64,000 nucleotides of DNA from Bacillus sp. HNG. GTDB taxonomy: Bacteria > Bacillota > Bacilli > Bacillales > Bacillaceae_L. This document shows positions 32,451 through 41,237 of this stretch, one piece after another (the stretch's first letter is position 1; each line of letters starts with the position of its first letter). A model generated the notes under the pieces. That model searched no databases. It had not been told where the DNA came from and saw nothing but the letters and a program-made list of their open reading frames with translations. The translations under genes and the position numbers were made by a program. The stretch spans positions 310,001 through 374,000 of the forward strand of contig NZ_QUQV01000002.1 of the NCBI RefSeq assembly GCF_003400205.1. Reading direction: 5' to 3'.

Positions 32451-33217
32451 TATAGATGCTTTCTAAACCAGTCTACTGAAGCGAGAAGACCTTCTCTTGT
32501 GACTTTGTGATCAGCACGGTTATCTGCAATAAAGGATAGGTTCTCCTCTTTCCCTTTATATAGCGGTTGAATTTCTTGATAAAATTCATATGTATATTTG
32601 AATGGTACCATCTTGTCTTTTTCGCCATGCCAGAAAAACAATGGTCTTCCATTTAATTTTTCTGGTTGCAAGCTTAAATCATATTTCTTTAATTCAGCAT
32701 ATTTTTCTTCTAATTCTGCATCTGTGAAAGGAAGTTCAATGTCATGTCGCTTCAATTCCTCAATTTGTCCACGACAGAATTCTTCGTAATAGGGGCTCCC
32801 CATGAGGCTTACCGCAGTCTTAATCCATGGATATTGGGTCAATGCTCCTAGCGTTACGATTCCTCCCATTGAAGTTCCCGCAACACCTATTCTTGTCTCA
32901 TCAACTAAGCCTTTTCCGACTAGTTCATCCTTGATCCTTTGAAGTTCTTTGATCTCATTGATGACAATATCCCAGAATTTAAAATTCATTTCAAGATCTT
33001 CAAGACCCTTGTCTCTTTCTCCATGATAGTCTGCTTCAGGCAAAACCACACGAAATCCTTCTTCTGCATAAAGATAGGCATAGTGTAAATTATGTTCTTT
33101 TGCACTACCAAATCCGTGAACGAACAGAATGAGCGGAGCTTTTTCGTCTTTTATCTGATTTTTTACAATATGTAATGCCGGAATATCTGCTATTTTAGTC
33201 TTTTCAACAATAACCAT
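32450..33217 (-). CDS. yitV: YitV-like alpha/beta hydrolase (esterase)
   Basis: A 255-residue cytoplasmic hydrolase. The oxyanion region is FVHGFGSAKEHN, the nucleophile Ser lies in GVAGTSMGGIVTLGAL, a catalytic Asp candidate is in FWHGEKDKMVPF, and a C-terminal His candidate lies in DNRADHKVTREGL. The size equals B. subtilis YitV. It is divergent from yitU. An esterase or peptidase-like substrate is not known. Confidence 0.88.
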   Translation of the reverse strand: MVIVEKTKIADIPALHIVKNQIKDEKAPLILFVHGFGSAKEHNLHYAYLYAEEGFRVVLPEADYHGERDKGLEDLEMNFKFWDIVINEIKELQRIKDELVGKGLVDETRIGVAGTSMGGIVTLGALTQYPWIKTAVSLMGSPYYEEFCRGQIEELKRHDIELPFTDAELEEKYAELKKYDLSLQPEKLNGRPLFFWHGEKDKMVPFKYTYEFYQEIQPLYKGKEENLSFIADNRADHKVTREGLLASVDWFRKHL

Positions 33218-33361
33218 TCTTTATGTACTCCTTTTATAGAAACTTTGAGACATCTTCTAGTGTACCACTAATTGGTAGTTAACTTAAAAAGTTTAGCTTT
33301 TTCAATTGACGATTTTTTTAATATCTGTTTAAGTAGAAGAAAGAGAGCAGAGGAGATATTT

Positions 33362-34177
33362 ATGACAAAACAACATTTAATTGCACTAGACTTAGATGGT
33401 ACTTTACTAAAAGATGATAAAACGATATCAAAAAGAACAAAAGAGGCTATCATAAAAGCAAAAAAGGCCGGTCATCAGGTTATGATTGCGACAGGAAGAC
33501 CTTTCCGTTCGAGTTCCATGTACTATCAAGAACTAGGTCTTACAACACCCATCGTTAATTTCAACGGAGCTTTTGTCCATCACCCTCTTGATCAAAGTTG
33601 GGGTGTCTATCACGACACACTTGAATTACAAACCGTAAAAGAAATTGTTGAGGTTGCCGATACCTTTCGCGTCAAGAATATCCTAGCAGAAGTGATTGAT
33701 GACGTGTATTTTCATTATCACGATGATACGATGTTAGATATTTTCGGTATGGGTAAACCGAATATCGAAACAGGCGATTTACGGAAAATTTTAAAGCGTG
33801 ACCCTACTTCACTTTTAATACATCCTGACGAAGAAATTGCAGATAAAATCCGAGAGTATCTTTCTGAAATGCATGCAGAAGTGGTCGATCACCGAAAGTG
33901 GGCTGCACCTTGGCATGTCATTGAGATTGTTAAATCCGGTTTAAATAAAGCGGTTGGCATTCAAAAGGTAGCCAATTATTTTCAAATTCCAAAAGACCGA
34001 ATTATTGCCTTTGGTGATGAAGATAATGATTTAGAAATGATTGAATATGCTGGTCATGGAATTGCTATGGGTAACGGGATTGATGAATTAAAAAATATTG
34101 CAAACCATGTGACAATGACTAATGAAGAGGACGGAATTGCTCTTTATTTAGAGGATGTATTAAAATTAGAAAAATAA
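33362..34177 (+). CDS. yitU: HAD superfamily phosphatase, Cof-type (YitU)
   Basis: A 271-residue HAD phosphatase with motif I DLDGTLLKDD, motif II IATGRPF, motif III with Lys in KSGLNKAVG, and motif IV GDEDNDLEMIEYAG. It has the large Cof-type C2 cap. Members dephosphorylate sugar or flavin phosphates; the B. subtilis protein has been linked to FMN or its precursor (recalled). I set the start at ATG 33362 behind GAGGAG. The upstream in-frame region looks noncoding. Confidence 0.9.
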   Translation: MTKQHLIALDLDGTLLKDDKTISKRTKEAIIKAKKAGHQVMIATGRPFRSSSMYYQELGLTTPIVNFNGAFVHHPLDQSWGVYHDTLELQTVKEIVEVADTFRVKNILAEVIDDVYFHYHDDTMLDIFGMGKPNIETGDLRKILKRDPTSLLIHPDEEIADKIREYLSEMHAEVVDHRKWAAPWHVIEIVKSGLNKAVGIQKVANYFQIPKDRIIAFGDEDNDLEMIEYAGHGIAMGNGIDELKNIANHVTMTNEEDGIALYLEDVLKLEK

Positions 34178-34179
34178 GA

Positions 34180-34212
34180 AGGAACCGGTATGAAGAACCG
34201 GTTTCTTTTTTT
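34180..34212 (+). terminator. Terminator after yitU
   Basis: GGAACCGGT / AACCGGTTTC hairpin with a 6-nt loop and a TTTTTTTG tail. Confidence 0.8.
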
Positions 34213-34336
34213 GATTAATTCTAACCAAAACATTCAGAAATAATTACCTTATATATTCCTACCGAAACTTCAAACAATATGATTAGCGCCTTTTAAAGCG
34301 CACTTCTTTTAAAGCTGTTAAAGGGGGAATTTACGG

Positions 34337-34486
34337 ATGGGTAGTAATAAATCAAAACGATTTGTTCATCAAGGTGCAGATGCTGTTCAACAACATGCTC
34401 AGCGCTTTCCTTACCGTTCAACTCTAGCTGAAGCAGAAGCAAAGAAAAAGCAAAATGTCGAAAATTCATCACTTGGAGGAATCTAA
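34337..34486 (+). CDS. Small basic protein of unknown function (49 aa)
   Basis: MGSNKSKRFVHQGADAVQQH, then AQRFPYRSTLAEAEAKKKQN and a short tail. It is rich in Lys and Gln, with no Cys or membrane segment. AAGGGGGAATTTACGG gives a ribosome site. Its stop lies 1 bp before the ATG of the next gene, so the two are cotranslated. The composition recalls small spore proteins, but I do not recognise the family. Confidence 0.65.
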   Translation: MGSNKSKRFVHQGADAVQQHAQRFPYRSTLAEAEAKKKQNVENSSLGGI

Positions 34487-34487
34487 A

Positions 34488-34685
34488 ATGGGGAACCGTT
34501 TATTCCAGAAGGCTCGTGAAACTGTAGAAGTTGCGAAATTAGCAAGCGCGGGTCAAAGTGATACTTCCATACAGGATGCGATTTCAGTTGCAAAAAATGC
34601 ACTTTCTTCTGCTTATGCTAACTCTACAACAGCCGAAAAAGAGCAACTCCGCGAATTACAAAATGAATTAGACCAACTACAATAA
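34488..34685 (+). CDS. yizC: DUF3813-like small protein
   Basis: A 65-residue helical protein, MGNRLFQKARETVEVAKLAS, with a long amphipathic region and an Asp-Gln-Leu-Gln end. I use the ATG at 34488 behind GGAGG. An earlier in-frame codon lies inside the preceding gene. The position between yitU and ipi matches yizC from memory of B. subtilis. Function unknown. Confidence 0.7.
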   Translation: MGNRLFQKARETVEVAKLASAGQSDTSIQDAISVAKNALSSAYANSTTAEKEQLRELQNELDQLQ

Positions 34686-34701
34686 GTGCTAATTCAAAAA
34701 A

Positions 34702-34730
34702 TGGGTCAGACATATCGTCTGACCCTTTTC
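34702..34730. terminator. Bidirectional terminator between yizC and ipi
   Basis: GGGTCAGAC / GTCTGACCC perfect stem with a 5-nt loop, then TTTTCCTTTTT on plus and AAAAAATG upstream (TTTTTT on minus). Confidence 0.85.
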
Positions 34731-34734
34731 CTTT

Positions 34735-35610
34735 TTATTGGAACTGTTGAAGTTTTGCATGATATAGGTTTGTGATCGATCCATCTTTCGCACTTCTTTC
34801 ATATAAGTGAAGGATCAATGCTCCATTTGTAGGGATTTTATCCTTTGGAATGGAAATTTTGATTTCAAATGGTGCCCACGCTGGTGCACCTTCAGATGCC
34901 ATTTGAACCGTTTCAGGAACCACATAATCATGACCATCCTCGACAGCATAGAAGAATGTCGCTTCAAACACTCGTACTTCTCCGGTTACTGTGTATTCCC
35001 CATTTTCTCCAAGTACTTGAACATTGCGGAATGCCGTATTTCCTTCTTCAGGAATTGTCAAACTTTGTTCTGACTGTAATGCATTTGCTTCGATTTTTTG
35101 TCCATTTACTTGTGAAACAGTAAGGAAAATAGTTGCTTTATATTCACCTGGAGCAAGTCTGGTTCCATCGTTTGATGTGTAATCCCATGGTTCTTCCCAG
35201 ACTTTTTCTTCACCCGGTTTTAACTCCATCTCTTCAATCATTTGGATAAACATTTTATCGATCGAATAGCGGTAAACTTCCTTTCCATTTGGATCCGTCA
35301 CAACAATTTCATATTTTTGACCACTTGGAATGGTCACTTTCACGGAATTGTCGCTCGTATTTTTCAATGAAATTTTAAAAGATGCTTCGTTTTCCTCAGT
35401 TTGAATAGATAGGTTTGTTTGAAGTTTTTCAACCACGTTCGCATCACCTCCAGGTTCTTCACCCTCTTGTTCTGGTGGCGTTTCTGATTCTACTTTTTCA
35501 TCGCCCCCTGCATTCACTGGAAGAGCATCTTCTTTTGTTGTTGTACCACATCCTGATATGATAAATAAACTCATTACAAATAGTAAGACTACTAAAAGGC
35601 ATTTTCTCAT
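34735..35610 (-). CDS. ipi: Lipoprotein with BsuPI (proteinase inhibitor) and Gmad2 domains
   Basis: A 291-residue secreted lipoprotein with signal MRKCLLVVLLFVMSLFIISGC (lipobox ISGC), an acidic linker, and then a BsuPI-type Ig-like domain (LKNTSDNSVKVTIPSGQKYEIVVTD...APGEYKATIFLTV). A C-terminal Gmad2-like beta domain follows (GEVRVFEATFFYAVEDGHDYV...GALILHLYERSAKDGS). B. subtilis Ipi is a shorter intracellular inhibitor of ISP-1. This form is exported and has an extra domain, so its target must differ. I chose the ATG at 35610 behind GGGGTG. Confidence 0.85.
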   Translation of the reverse strand: MRKCLLVVLLFVMSLFIISGCGTTTKEDALPVNAGGDEKVESETPPEQEGEEPGGDANVVEKLQTNLSIQTEENEASFKISLKNTSDNSVKVTIPSGQKYEIVVTDPNGKEVYRYSIDKMFIQMIEEMELKPGEEKVWEEPWDYTSNDGTRLAPGEYKATIFLTVSQVNGQKIEANALQSEQSLTIPEEGNTAFRNVQVLGENGEYTVTGEVRVFEATFFYAVEDGHDYVVPETVQMASEGAPAWAPFEIKISIPKDKIPTNGALILHLYERSAKDGSITNLYHAKLQQFQ

Positions 35611-35659
35611 GTTTGTCACCCCTTTACCTAATATGTCGATAGATCCTTTAAAAAAGTTA

Positions 35660-36502
35660 CTACTCTTTACGAAATAATCCATAGACTCCGACCGTTTGTA
35701 CAATATTAGTAAAGGCATGAGGGTCAACTTCCTTTATAATACGCTCCAAGTCATATAATTCATACCTTGTTAAAACAATCATTAGCATATCCTTTGGTTC
35801 GCTCGAAAATGCTCCTTTTGCTGGAATCACCGTAATTCCTCTCACTAACTTAGAATGAATCGCTTTTTTCAATTCGTCTGCTTTTTTCGTTACAATCATC
35901 GCCGATACCTTTACATGACTCGTATGGACCGTATCAATCACCCTTGTTAGCACATATAAGGCAACAAGGGTATATAAGGCTTTTTCCCAACCAAACAAGA
36001 AGCCTGCTGTAATAATAATGAGTCCGTTTAATGTAAAAATATAAGTACCAATCGGCTTATCTTTTGACTTTGATAACACAAGCGCGATGATGTCAAGACC
36101 ACCTGTTGAGGCCCCCCACTTCAAGGTTAAGCCGATTCCTATTGCTTGAATGACAGCACCAAATACAGCATTAAGTAAAATATCATCTGAAATTCGTTCA
36201 AGTGGTATAATCGATAAAAATAAAGTCGTTAAAGCCACAGATACAAAGCTATATAGGGTAAAGGCCTTTCCTACCTTTTTCCAACCTAAAATCGCCACTG
36301 GAATGTTTAATAGTAATAAAATGACCCCTGTTGAAACATGTAAAGGGGTATAATCTCCCAGAATTCTAAATAATAGCTGGGATATACCGGTAAATCCTGA
36401 AGAGTATACGTCAGCTGGAATTAAAAATAGATTTAAGGCAGCTGCATTTAGCAATGCACCGATTATCACAATAATTACTTTTTTCATTTCTCTATAAACC
36501 AT
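35660..36502 (-). CDS. yitT: YitT family membrane protein (DUF161 + DUF2179)
   Basis: A 280-residue protein with five or six N-terminal helices (DUF161, for example VIIVIIGALLNAAALNLFLIP and GASTGGLDIIALVLSK). A cytoplasmic DUF2179 domain follows at about 200-280, with VSAMIVTKKADELKKAI and AFTNIVQTVGVYGLF. GGAGG lies 9 nt before the ATG. Divergent from yitS. Transport or sensing function is not established for the family. Confidence 0.9.
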   Translation of the reverse strand: MVYREMKKVIIVIIGALLNAAALNLFLIPADVYSSGFTGISQLLFRILGDYTPLHVSTGVILLLLNIPVAILGWKKVGKAFTLYSFVSVALTTLFLSIIPLERISDDILLNAVFGAVIQAIGIGLTLKWGASTGGLDIIALVLSKSKDKPIGTYIFTLNGLIIITAGFLFGWEKALYTLVALYVLTRVIDTVHTSHVKVSAMIVTKKADELKKAIHSKLVRGITVIPAKGAFSSEPKDMLMIVLTRYELYDLERIIKEVDPHAFTNIVQTVGVYGLFRKE

Positions 36503-36662
36503 GCTATTAGTCCTCCTGGAACAACATTCTTCAATCGCATTGGCAATTTAGTTGTCATACAAAATTTTCCCACACTTGTTGTATTTTTATCCAATTCTCG
36601 CTACACTTAAAATAGGCAAGTTTGTCTTTCAAACTTGACCACGATAAAAGAAGGTGAGACTT

Positions 36663-37526
36663 TTGACCGTTAGAATTCTTACTGATAGCGGTAGTGACCT
36701 ACCTCTTCAATTTTTTGAAGAAAACAATGTAACCTTATTCTCCTTAGGAGTTCATCTAGATGGGCAAGATTACGAAGATATTGCGACAATTAATCCTGTA
36801 AAAGTATTTGAAGCGATGCGAAATGGGAGTGCTCCAAAAACATCTCAAGTTCCGCCACACCGTTTTAAAGAGGTTTTTACTGAAATTGCAAAAGAAAAGC
36901 AATCTGCTGTGTACATTGCCTTTTCATCACAATTGTCAGGAACCTATCAAACAGCCGTCATGATGAGTGAAGAAGTAAAAGAAGAATACCCAGACCTTGA
37001 TTTAACAATTATTGACACGAAATGTGCATCACTCGGACAAGGTCTTGTTGTGAGAGCAGCCGCGGAGTTAGCGACCAAAGGCGCTTCAAAGGAAGAAGTC
37101 GTAAACCTTGCTAATTTTTACAGCACCCATATGGAGCATCTTTTCACGGTTGATGATCTTGAATATTTAGCACGCGGGGGACGCATTAGTAAAGCATCTG
37201 CCTTTGTCGGAGGATTATTAAACATTAAGCCTCTATTAAATGTCGAAGATGGAAAACTTATCCCGCTTGAAAAAATCCGTGGAAAAAAGAAAGTGTATAA
37301 ACGAATTGTTGAGCTTATGGAAGAACGCGGAGTGGATTTTTCAAACCAGACAATTGGGATTAGCCACGGGGATGTGGAAAATGAAGCACTTGAATTACAA
37401 AAACTTTTTGAAGAAAAATTAGGGTGTAAATCTTTTTATATGAATGTGATTGGTGCTGCAATTGGTTCACATGCAGGACCAGGAACAATCGCGATTTTCT
37501 TTTTAAATGAGCTGCCAAATCGCTAA
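36663..37526 (+). CDS. yitS: DegV family fatty-acid-binding protein
   Basis: A 287-residue protein: VRILTDSGSDLPLQFFEEN, then SQVPPHRFKEVF, AFSSQLSGTYQTA and the Arg/Gly-rich LARGGRISKASAFVGGLLNIKPLL. The C-terminus has SHAGPGTIAIFF. DegV (FakB-type) proteins carry a fatty acid for phosphorylation by FakA. The start is TTG 36663 behind GAAGGTGAG. A GTG 9 bp earlier lies within that site. Confidence 0.88.
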   Translation: MTVRILTDSGSDLPLQFFEENNVTLFSLGVHLDGQDYEDIATINPVKVFEAMRNGSAPKTSQVPPHRFKEVFTEIAKEKQSAVYIAFSSQLSGTYQTAVMMSEEVKEEYPDLDLTIIDTKCASLGQGLVVRAAAELATKGASKEEVVNLANFYSTHMEHLFTVDDLEYLARGGRISKASAFVGGLLNIKPLLNVEDGKLIPLEKIRGKKKVYKRIVELMEERGVDFSNQTIGISHGDVENEALELQKLFEEKLGCKSFYMNVIGAAIGSHAGPGTIAIFFLNELPNR

Positions 37527-37572
37527 TTTTACATAGTTTGAAAAACGACTGGATATCCTAATTTCGAAGTAA

Positions 37573-37786
37573 TGTTCAAAATAAGGATAAAAAGGACCAA
37601 GAAGTTCGAGGCGGCGCAGTTTTGAGTAGCGGAACGTATGCTGTTAATACGTGAGCAACGGAAAAGCAAGCCAACGAGCTTCCACAGGATGTGGTGACTT
37701 CGACGTTCGACACAGGACGTGTCGGTAGTTAGTCGAAGTTCCTCTACCGATGTGTTATTTTTACCGGACTTTTTGAACATCCTCTT
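37573..37786. repeat. Intergenic repeat family B, copy 2
   Basis: A 214-bp element, from TGTTCAAAATAAGGATA to CTTTTTGAACATCCTCTT. It retains CCACA-gga-TGTGG, ACTTCGAC/GTCGAAGT and GACAC/GTGTC but lacks the 5' module of copy 1. It lies between yitS and the DUF3941 gene. Confidence 0.85.
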
Positions 37787-37812
37787 TAAAGGATTGAAGG
37801 GAGTGTACATGT

Positions 37813-37944
37813 ATGCCAAAAACTAGTGATAATGATAAAAAGGCACAAGATAATAATGCGTTACGCCATGAAAAAAATATGATGAGAGAAAAAAATCGTC
37901 AGGCAGGCAAACATCAATATTCAAAGAAGACAGATCATCTCTAA
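37813..37944 (+). CDS. DUF3941 family small protein
   Basis: A 43-residue, highly hydrophilic protein, MPKTSDNDKKAQDNNALRHE, with a basic C-terminus (GKHQYSKKTDHL). It matches my memory of DUF3941, found in Bacilli. GGGAGTG lies upstream of the ATG. A strong terminator follows. Function unknown. Confidence 0.72.
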   Translation: MPKTSDNDKKAQDNNALRHEKNMMREKNRQAGKHQYSKKTDHL

Positions 37945-37947
37945 TGC

Positions 37948-37983
37948 AAAACGCATCGGTCATTACAACCGATGCGTTTTTCG
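37948..37983. terminator. Terminator between the DUF3941 gene and yitL
   Basis: AACGCATCGGT / AACCGATGCGTT stem with TTTTTCG on plus and a matching T run on minus. Confidence 0.85.
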
Positions 37984-37986
37984 TTC

Positions 37987-38847
37987 CTATTCTTTTTTGA
38001 AATAGGTCCAGCCGTCTTCTTGGTATACTTTTCCTTCTTTCATTAACTTACCAAGTGCACGTTTAAAAGCTGCTTTACTCATATCAAATCTGGCTGAAAT
38101 ATCATCAGGACTGCTTTTATCCCAAAATGGCATCGCTCCTCCACGACTTTCCATATACTGATAAATCTTATCCGCATCGTCTCCCATGATTTCATGACCT
38201 CTACCAAGCAAGGATACATTTACAGTACCGTCTTCCTTCACATCAATAATTCGACCTTGTACCTTCTCTCCCATTCTCGGCTCTCTTGTCCGTTGACTCT
38301 CATGAATAAAGCCAAGAAAGCCTTCCTCCGAAATCATAAAGGAGCCGACCATCAATAATCGATATACGGTTCCAGTGATATTTTTATTAAAATCCTTTCT
38401 TGTTGCTGGCTTTGAAATCGAACGAATAACATCTTCAGTTGCGGGCTTTCCAAAGAGTCTACCATTTTTATCAGTTCGTAGAGTTACATACAGTTTGTCT
38501 CCTGGCTCTGGCCAAAGGTCCCATACTTCATGTAAATCGTCCTTCGAGACAAGAATATCCTTATTAATACCGATATTAACGAAAGCCCCAAGTTCATGTT
38601 TGATTTCAACTACTTCAACCCAATCATACGAACCGATTTGAACAGTCGGTATTTTCATGGAAGCAGCTAGTCTCCCCTGATGATCTTGAAATAGAAAGAC
38701 CGTTACGTCTCCATCTGGGTCAAACTCGTCTATTATTTCATTAGTATGTAGTAAAACATCTTCTTCACCGTTTGTTAAAAAATAGCCAAATGGCGCATCT
38801 CTATCAACACGTAATGTAACTACCGTACCTGGTTCTAATGTATTCAT
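37987..38847 (-). CDS. yitL: CvfB/YitL family S1-domain RNA-binding protein
   Basis: A 286-residue protein with three S1-like OB domains. Examples are GTVVTLRVDRDAPFGYFLTNGEEDVLLHTNEI, DWVEVVEIKHELGAFVNIGINKDILV and GEKVQGRIIDVKEDGTVNVSLLG. A C-terminal winged helix follows (FKRALGKLMKEGKVYQEDGWTYF). The Staphylococcus homologue CvfB affects virulence gene expression through RNA binding. It is divergent from yitK, as recalled in B. subtilis. Confidence 0.9.
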   Translation of the reverse strand: MNTLEPGTVVTLRVDRDAPFGYFLTNGEEDVLLHTNEIIDEFDPDGDVTVFLFQDHQGRLAASMKIPTVQIGSYDWVEVVEIKHELGAFVNIGINKDILVSKDDLHEVWDLWPEPGDKLYVTLRTDKNGRLFGKPATEDVIRSISKPATRKDFNKNITGTVYRLLMVGSFMISEEGFLGFIHESQRTREPRMGEKVQGRIIDVKEDGTVNVSLLGRGHEIMGDDADKIYQYMESRGGAMPFWDKSSPDDISARFDMSKAAFKRALGKLMKEGKVYQEDGWTYFKKE

Positions 38848-38996
38848 TTATTAAACCTCTTTCTTCTGTACTTTCTTTGTCATTACATAGTATAGACGTT
38901 TGGGACCACAATTTACTAGTATAGTTTTGGAAAAAGTTGTTCAAATTGCTAAGATTGTCTATAATCAAGGCAAATATACTTTTTTGGAGGTTTGCA

Positions 38997-39488
38997 ATGG
39001 CAAAGGATAGCTCATTCGATATTGTGTCAAAGGTGGATTTACCTGAAGTAACGAATGCAATTAGTATTGCAAAAAAAGAGATTCAGACCCGCTATGATTT
39101 CAAAGGTAGTAAAAGTGACATAACACTTGATAAGGAAGAACTTGTCTTGGTATCTGACGATGAGTACAAACTTGAGCAATTGAAAGATGTCCTTATCAGT
39201 AAGATGATTAAGCGCGGGGTTGCAACTCGTAATATTGATTACGGGAAAATTGAAAATGCATCTGGCGGAACTGTTCGTCAACGTGCGAAACTTATTCAAG
39301 GCATTGACAAGGAGAACGCGAAGAAAATTAATACAATTATTAAAAACAGCGGTCTTAAGGTGAAGAGCCAGGTTCAGGACGATCAAGTCCGTGTGACAGG
39401 TAAAAGTAGAGATGATCTTCAACAAATTATCAATTTAATTCGTGAAGCAGATTTGCCGATTGATGTACAATTTATCAATTATCGTTAA
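38997..39488 (+). CDS. yitK: YajQ family nucleotide-binding protein (YitK)
   Basis: A 163-residue protein: [34 protein letters not shown] and a second ferredoxin-like half with [20 protein letters not shown]-type sequence. YajQ proteins bind tRNA or nucleotides, and some act as c-di-GMP effectors. GGAGG precedes the ATG at 38997. The in-frame upstream stretch is not coding-like. Confidence 0.92.
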   Translation: MAKDSSFDIVSKVDLPEVTNAISIAKKEIQTRYDFKGSKSDITLDKEELVLVSDDEYKLEQLKDVLISKMIKRGVATRNIDYGKIENASGGTVRQRAKLIQGIDKENAKKINTIIKNSGLKVKSQVQDDQVRVTGKSRDDLQQIINLIREADLPIDVQFINYR

Positions 39489-39490
39489 GA

Positions 39491-39525
39491 AGAATGCAGC
39501 GGACTATTTGGCCCGCTGCATTTTT
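39491..39525. terminator. Terminator between yitK and ytoQ
   Basis: AATGCAGCGG / CCGCTGCATT stem with a 10-nt loop and TTTTTC tail. It also lies just past the ytoQ stop. Confidence 0.8.
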
Positions 39526-39966
39526 CTATTCAAAAATATAGCTTAGGACGTCTAATGCTTGATCAACCGTTTCGACGGTTACGTTTGCTTTATTCGATAA
39601 CTCTTTTAATGGATGAATGAGTGAGGTTGGTCTCACGATGATTGTGGGCTTATTCATTGTAATCGCAGCACTTGCGTCCATTGCTGTATTCCATTGTTTA
39701 TATTTTTCCCCGAATAACGCAATAACAACATCTGATTTTTGCATCAAAACCTGTGTTCTGAAATTATTAATATCTGAAGCCGCATCATCTTTATACAAGT
39801 TTCCAGGTTGTTCACCTAAAATTTGTTCTCCGATGTTATCCGATTTATCATGGTTCGTTTGTGGTCCTACAAATGTTAAAGGTAGATTTTTAGATTTGGC
39901 CTTGTCCTTAATTTCTTCCCGCCAATTGTCATGAATTTGTCCAGCTAAATAAACAGTTAACTGCAT
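39526..39966 (-). CDS. ytoQ: YtoQ family protein
   Basis: A 146-residue protein, MQLTVYLAGQIHDNWREEI, with NFRTQVLMQKSDVVIALFGEKYKQWNTAMDA. It resembles nucleoside 2-deoxyribosyltransferase-like folds, which the YtoQ family is related to. GGAGGG precedes the ATG. Single gene between two terminators or promoters. The enzymatic activity is unproven. Confidence 0.85.
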   Translation of the reverse strand: MQLTVYLAGQIHDNWREEIKDKAKSKNLPLTFVGPQTNHDKSDNIGEQILGEQPGNLYKDDAASDINNFRTQVLMQKSDVVIALFGEKYKQWNTAMDASAAITMNKPTIIVRPTSLIHPLKELSNKANVTVETVDQALDVLSYIFE

Positions 39967-40011
39967 TTTTCACCCTCCTATGCCTATTTCTACTATCGTA
40001 ACATACAAGGA

Positions 40012-40521
40012 TTATTTTACAAATTTATACATGATGATTTCATCTTCATAATGTGTATCACTGAATTTAACATACTTAACTTTTCTACCTTCTTCTTTAA
40101 AGCCAAATTTTTTATATAAGTGGATTGCCCTTTTATTATGAGAGAATACTTCAAGACACACTTTTTCAAGTCCAGGCTCTTTCTGTGCCCACCCAAGTAA
40201 ATATTCCATTAGTTTACTTCCAATCCCATGATTGCAGTATGCTTCTTGGATGCTTATCCCAAAGTATCCTAAATGTGAGAGTCGCTTCTTTTTCGAGGTT
40301 TGAAAATTTAAATTCCCAATAATTTTACCTTCGATTTCTGCAACTACGATTAAATTCCCCGGCTTTGTATGGTCCTCTATCCATTTTTCCTCTTCCTCAA
40401 CGGTGAGTGTAAATTCCTCTGGTGTGGTAAGCATGAAGGTAGACTCGGTAAGAACGATTTTGGTATGTTCAATAAGTTGAGGAGCATCCTCTTTTCTCAC
40501 AGGTCTAATATTTATCTCCAT
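40012..40521 (-). CDS. GNAT family N-acetyltransferase
   Basis: A 169-residue acetyltransferase starting MEINIRPVRKEDAPQLIEHT. The acetyl-CoA loop is FGISIQEAYCNHGIGSKLMEYLL, and the C-terminal LEVFSHNKRAIHLYKKFGFKEEGRK is typical of RimI-like enzymes. ATG 40521 has GGAGG 5 nt upstream. The substrate is unknown. It stands alone, with a noncoding 480-bp stretch upstream. Confidence 0.88.
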   Translation of the reverse strand: MEINIRPVRKEDAPQLIEHTKIVLTESTFMLTTPEEFTLTVEEEEKWIEDHTKPGNLIVVAEIEGKIIGNLNFQTSKKKRLSHLGYFGISIQEAYCNHGIGSKLMEYLLGWAQKEPGLEKVCLEVFSHNKRAIHLYKKFGFKEEGRKVKYVKFSDTHYEDEIIMYKFVK

Positions 40522-40712
40522 AGTGGCCTCCAAATGTAATTTATTTTCTATTATCTATTTCTTTATATGTGGAAGAATTCCTTTTTAGTAGCGGGTGCTT
40601 TGGTAACAAGGACTTCAAATATACATTAAGCGTTGCGAAGATGATATCTAACCTATTGAAAAATCAGAAAAATACAAAGTAACCCTTTTATCGAAAGGCT
40701 TTTGGAATATAG

Positions 40713-40931
40713 TGGAAATAGTCATAGCATATACATCTTTTATAACAAGACTTTTGGGGAAATATGGAAAAACCCATATTATAAAAATCTTTTATATCAA
40801 GACTTCTGGATGATTGTGGAAATAGCCATTGCATATACATTTTTTTTAACAGGACTTATGGGACAATATGGAAAAACTCATAGCATAAACATCTTTTATA
40901 TTAAAACTTCTGGATGAATGTGGAAAAACTC
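40713..40931. repeat. 52-bp tandem repeat with 104-bp higher-order period
   Basis: Four consecutive 52-bp units start at 40713, 40765, 40817 and 40869, each opening with TGGAAA. An 11-bp partial fifth unit starts at 40921. Units 1 and 3 resemble each other (TGGAAATAGYCATWGCATAT) and units 2 and 4 resemble each other (TGGAAAAACYCATA and CTTCTGGATGA). The array thus grew by doubling a 104-bp pair. A period of 52 is not a multiple of 3, so it is not a protein repeat. It occupies most of the gene-free stretch 40534-41015. Confidence 0.88.
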
Positions 40932-41015
40932 TTAGAGAATAACATCATTCATCAAATAACCCTAGATAAACGAAAGAAGACTCTCCCTCTCAAGGACAGT
41001 CTCCTGCATATAAAC

Positions 41016-41219
41016 TCAGTAAAACCCAACTACCTTCAATATAATCACACCGACGATCGATACGATACTCCCGGTAAAAAGCACAATAAGAAGTGTTTTA
41101 ATTTTCCTTGTATGCAACCAAACGACCACCCCGACCACAATCGTAAACAACCATCCAAAAAAGAGCGATGCATACGGATTAGTCGGTGTGATCCAATCAT
41201 TCACACTCAAGAAGTCCAT
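41016..41219 (-). CDS. Small membrane protein, end of the two-component/M48 operon
   Basis: A 67-residue protein with two helices (SLFFGWLFTIVVGVVVWLH and LLIVLFTGSIVSIVGVIILK). ATG 41219 has AAAGGAG 9 nt upstream. A TTG 9 bp earlier is less well placed. It lies 18 bp after the next small membrane gene and appears to be the last gene of the operon. Function unknown. Confidence 0.65.
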   Translation of the reverse strand: MDFLSVNDWITPTNPYASLFFGWLFTIVVGVVVWLHTRKIKTLLIVLFTGSIVSIVGVIILKVVGFY

Positions 41220-41237
41220 TTCCCCCAACTCCTTTAT

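Noticed and set aside
40702-40917. Open frame of about 71 codons across the 52-bp repeat
   Set aside because: The repeat period is not a multiple of three, so the peptide repeats are not in register, and no ribosome site is evident.
40713-40931. Possible CRISPR array
   Set aside because: Units are directly tandem with no spacers, and no cas genes are in the window.
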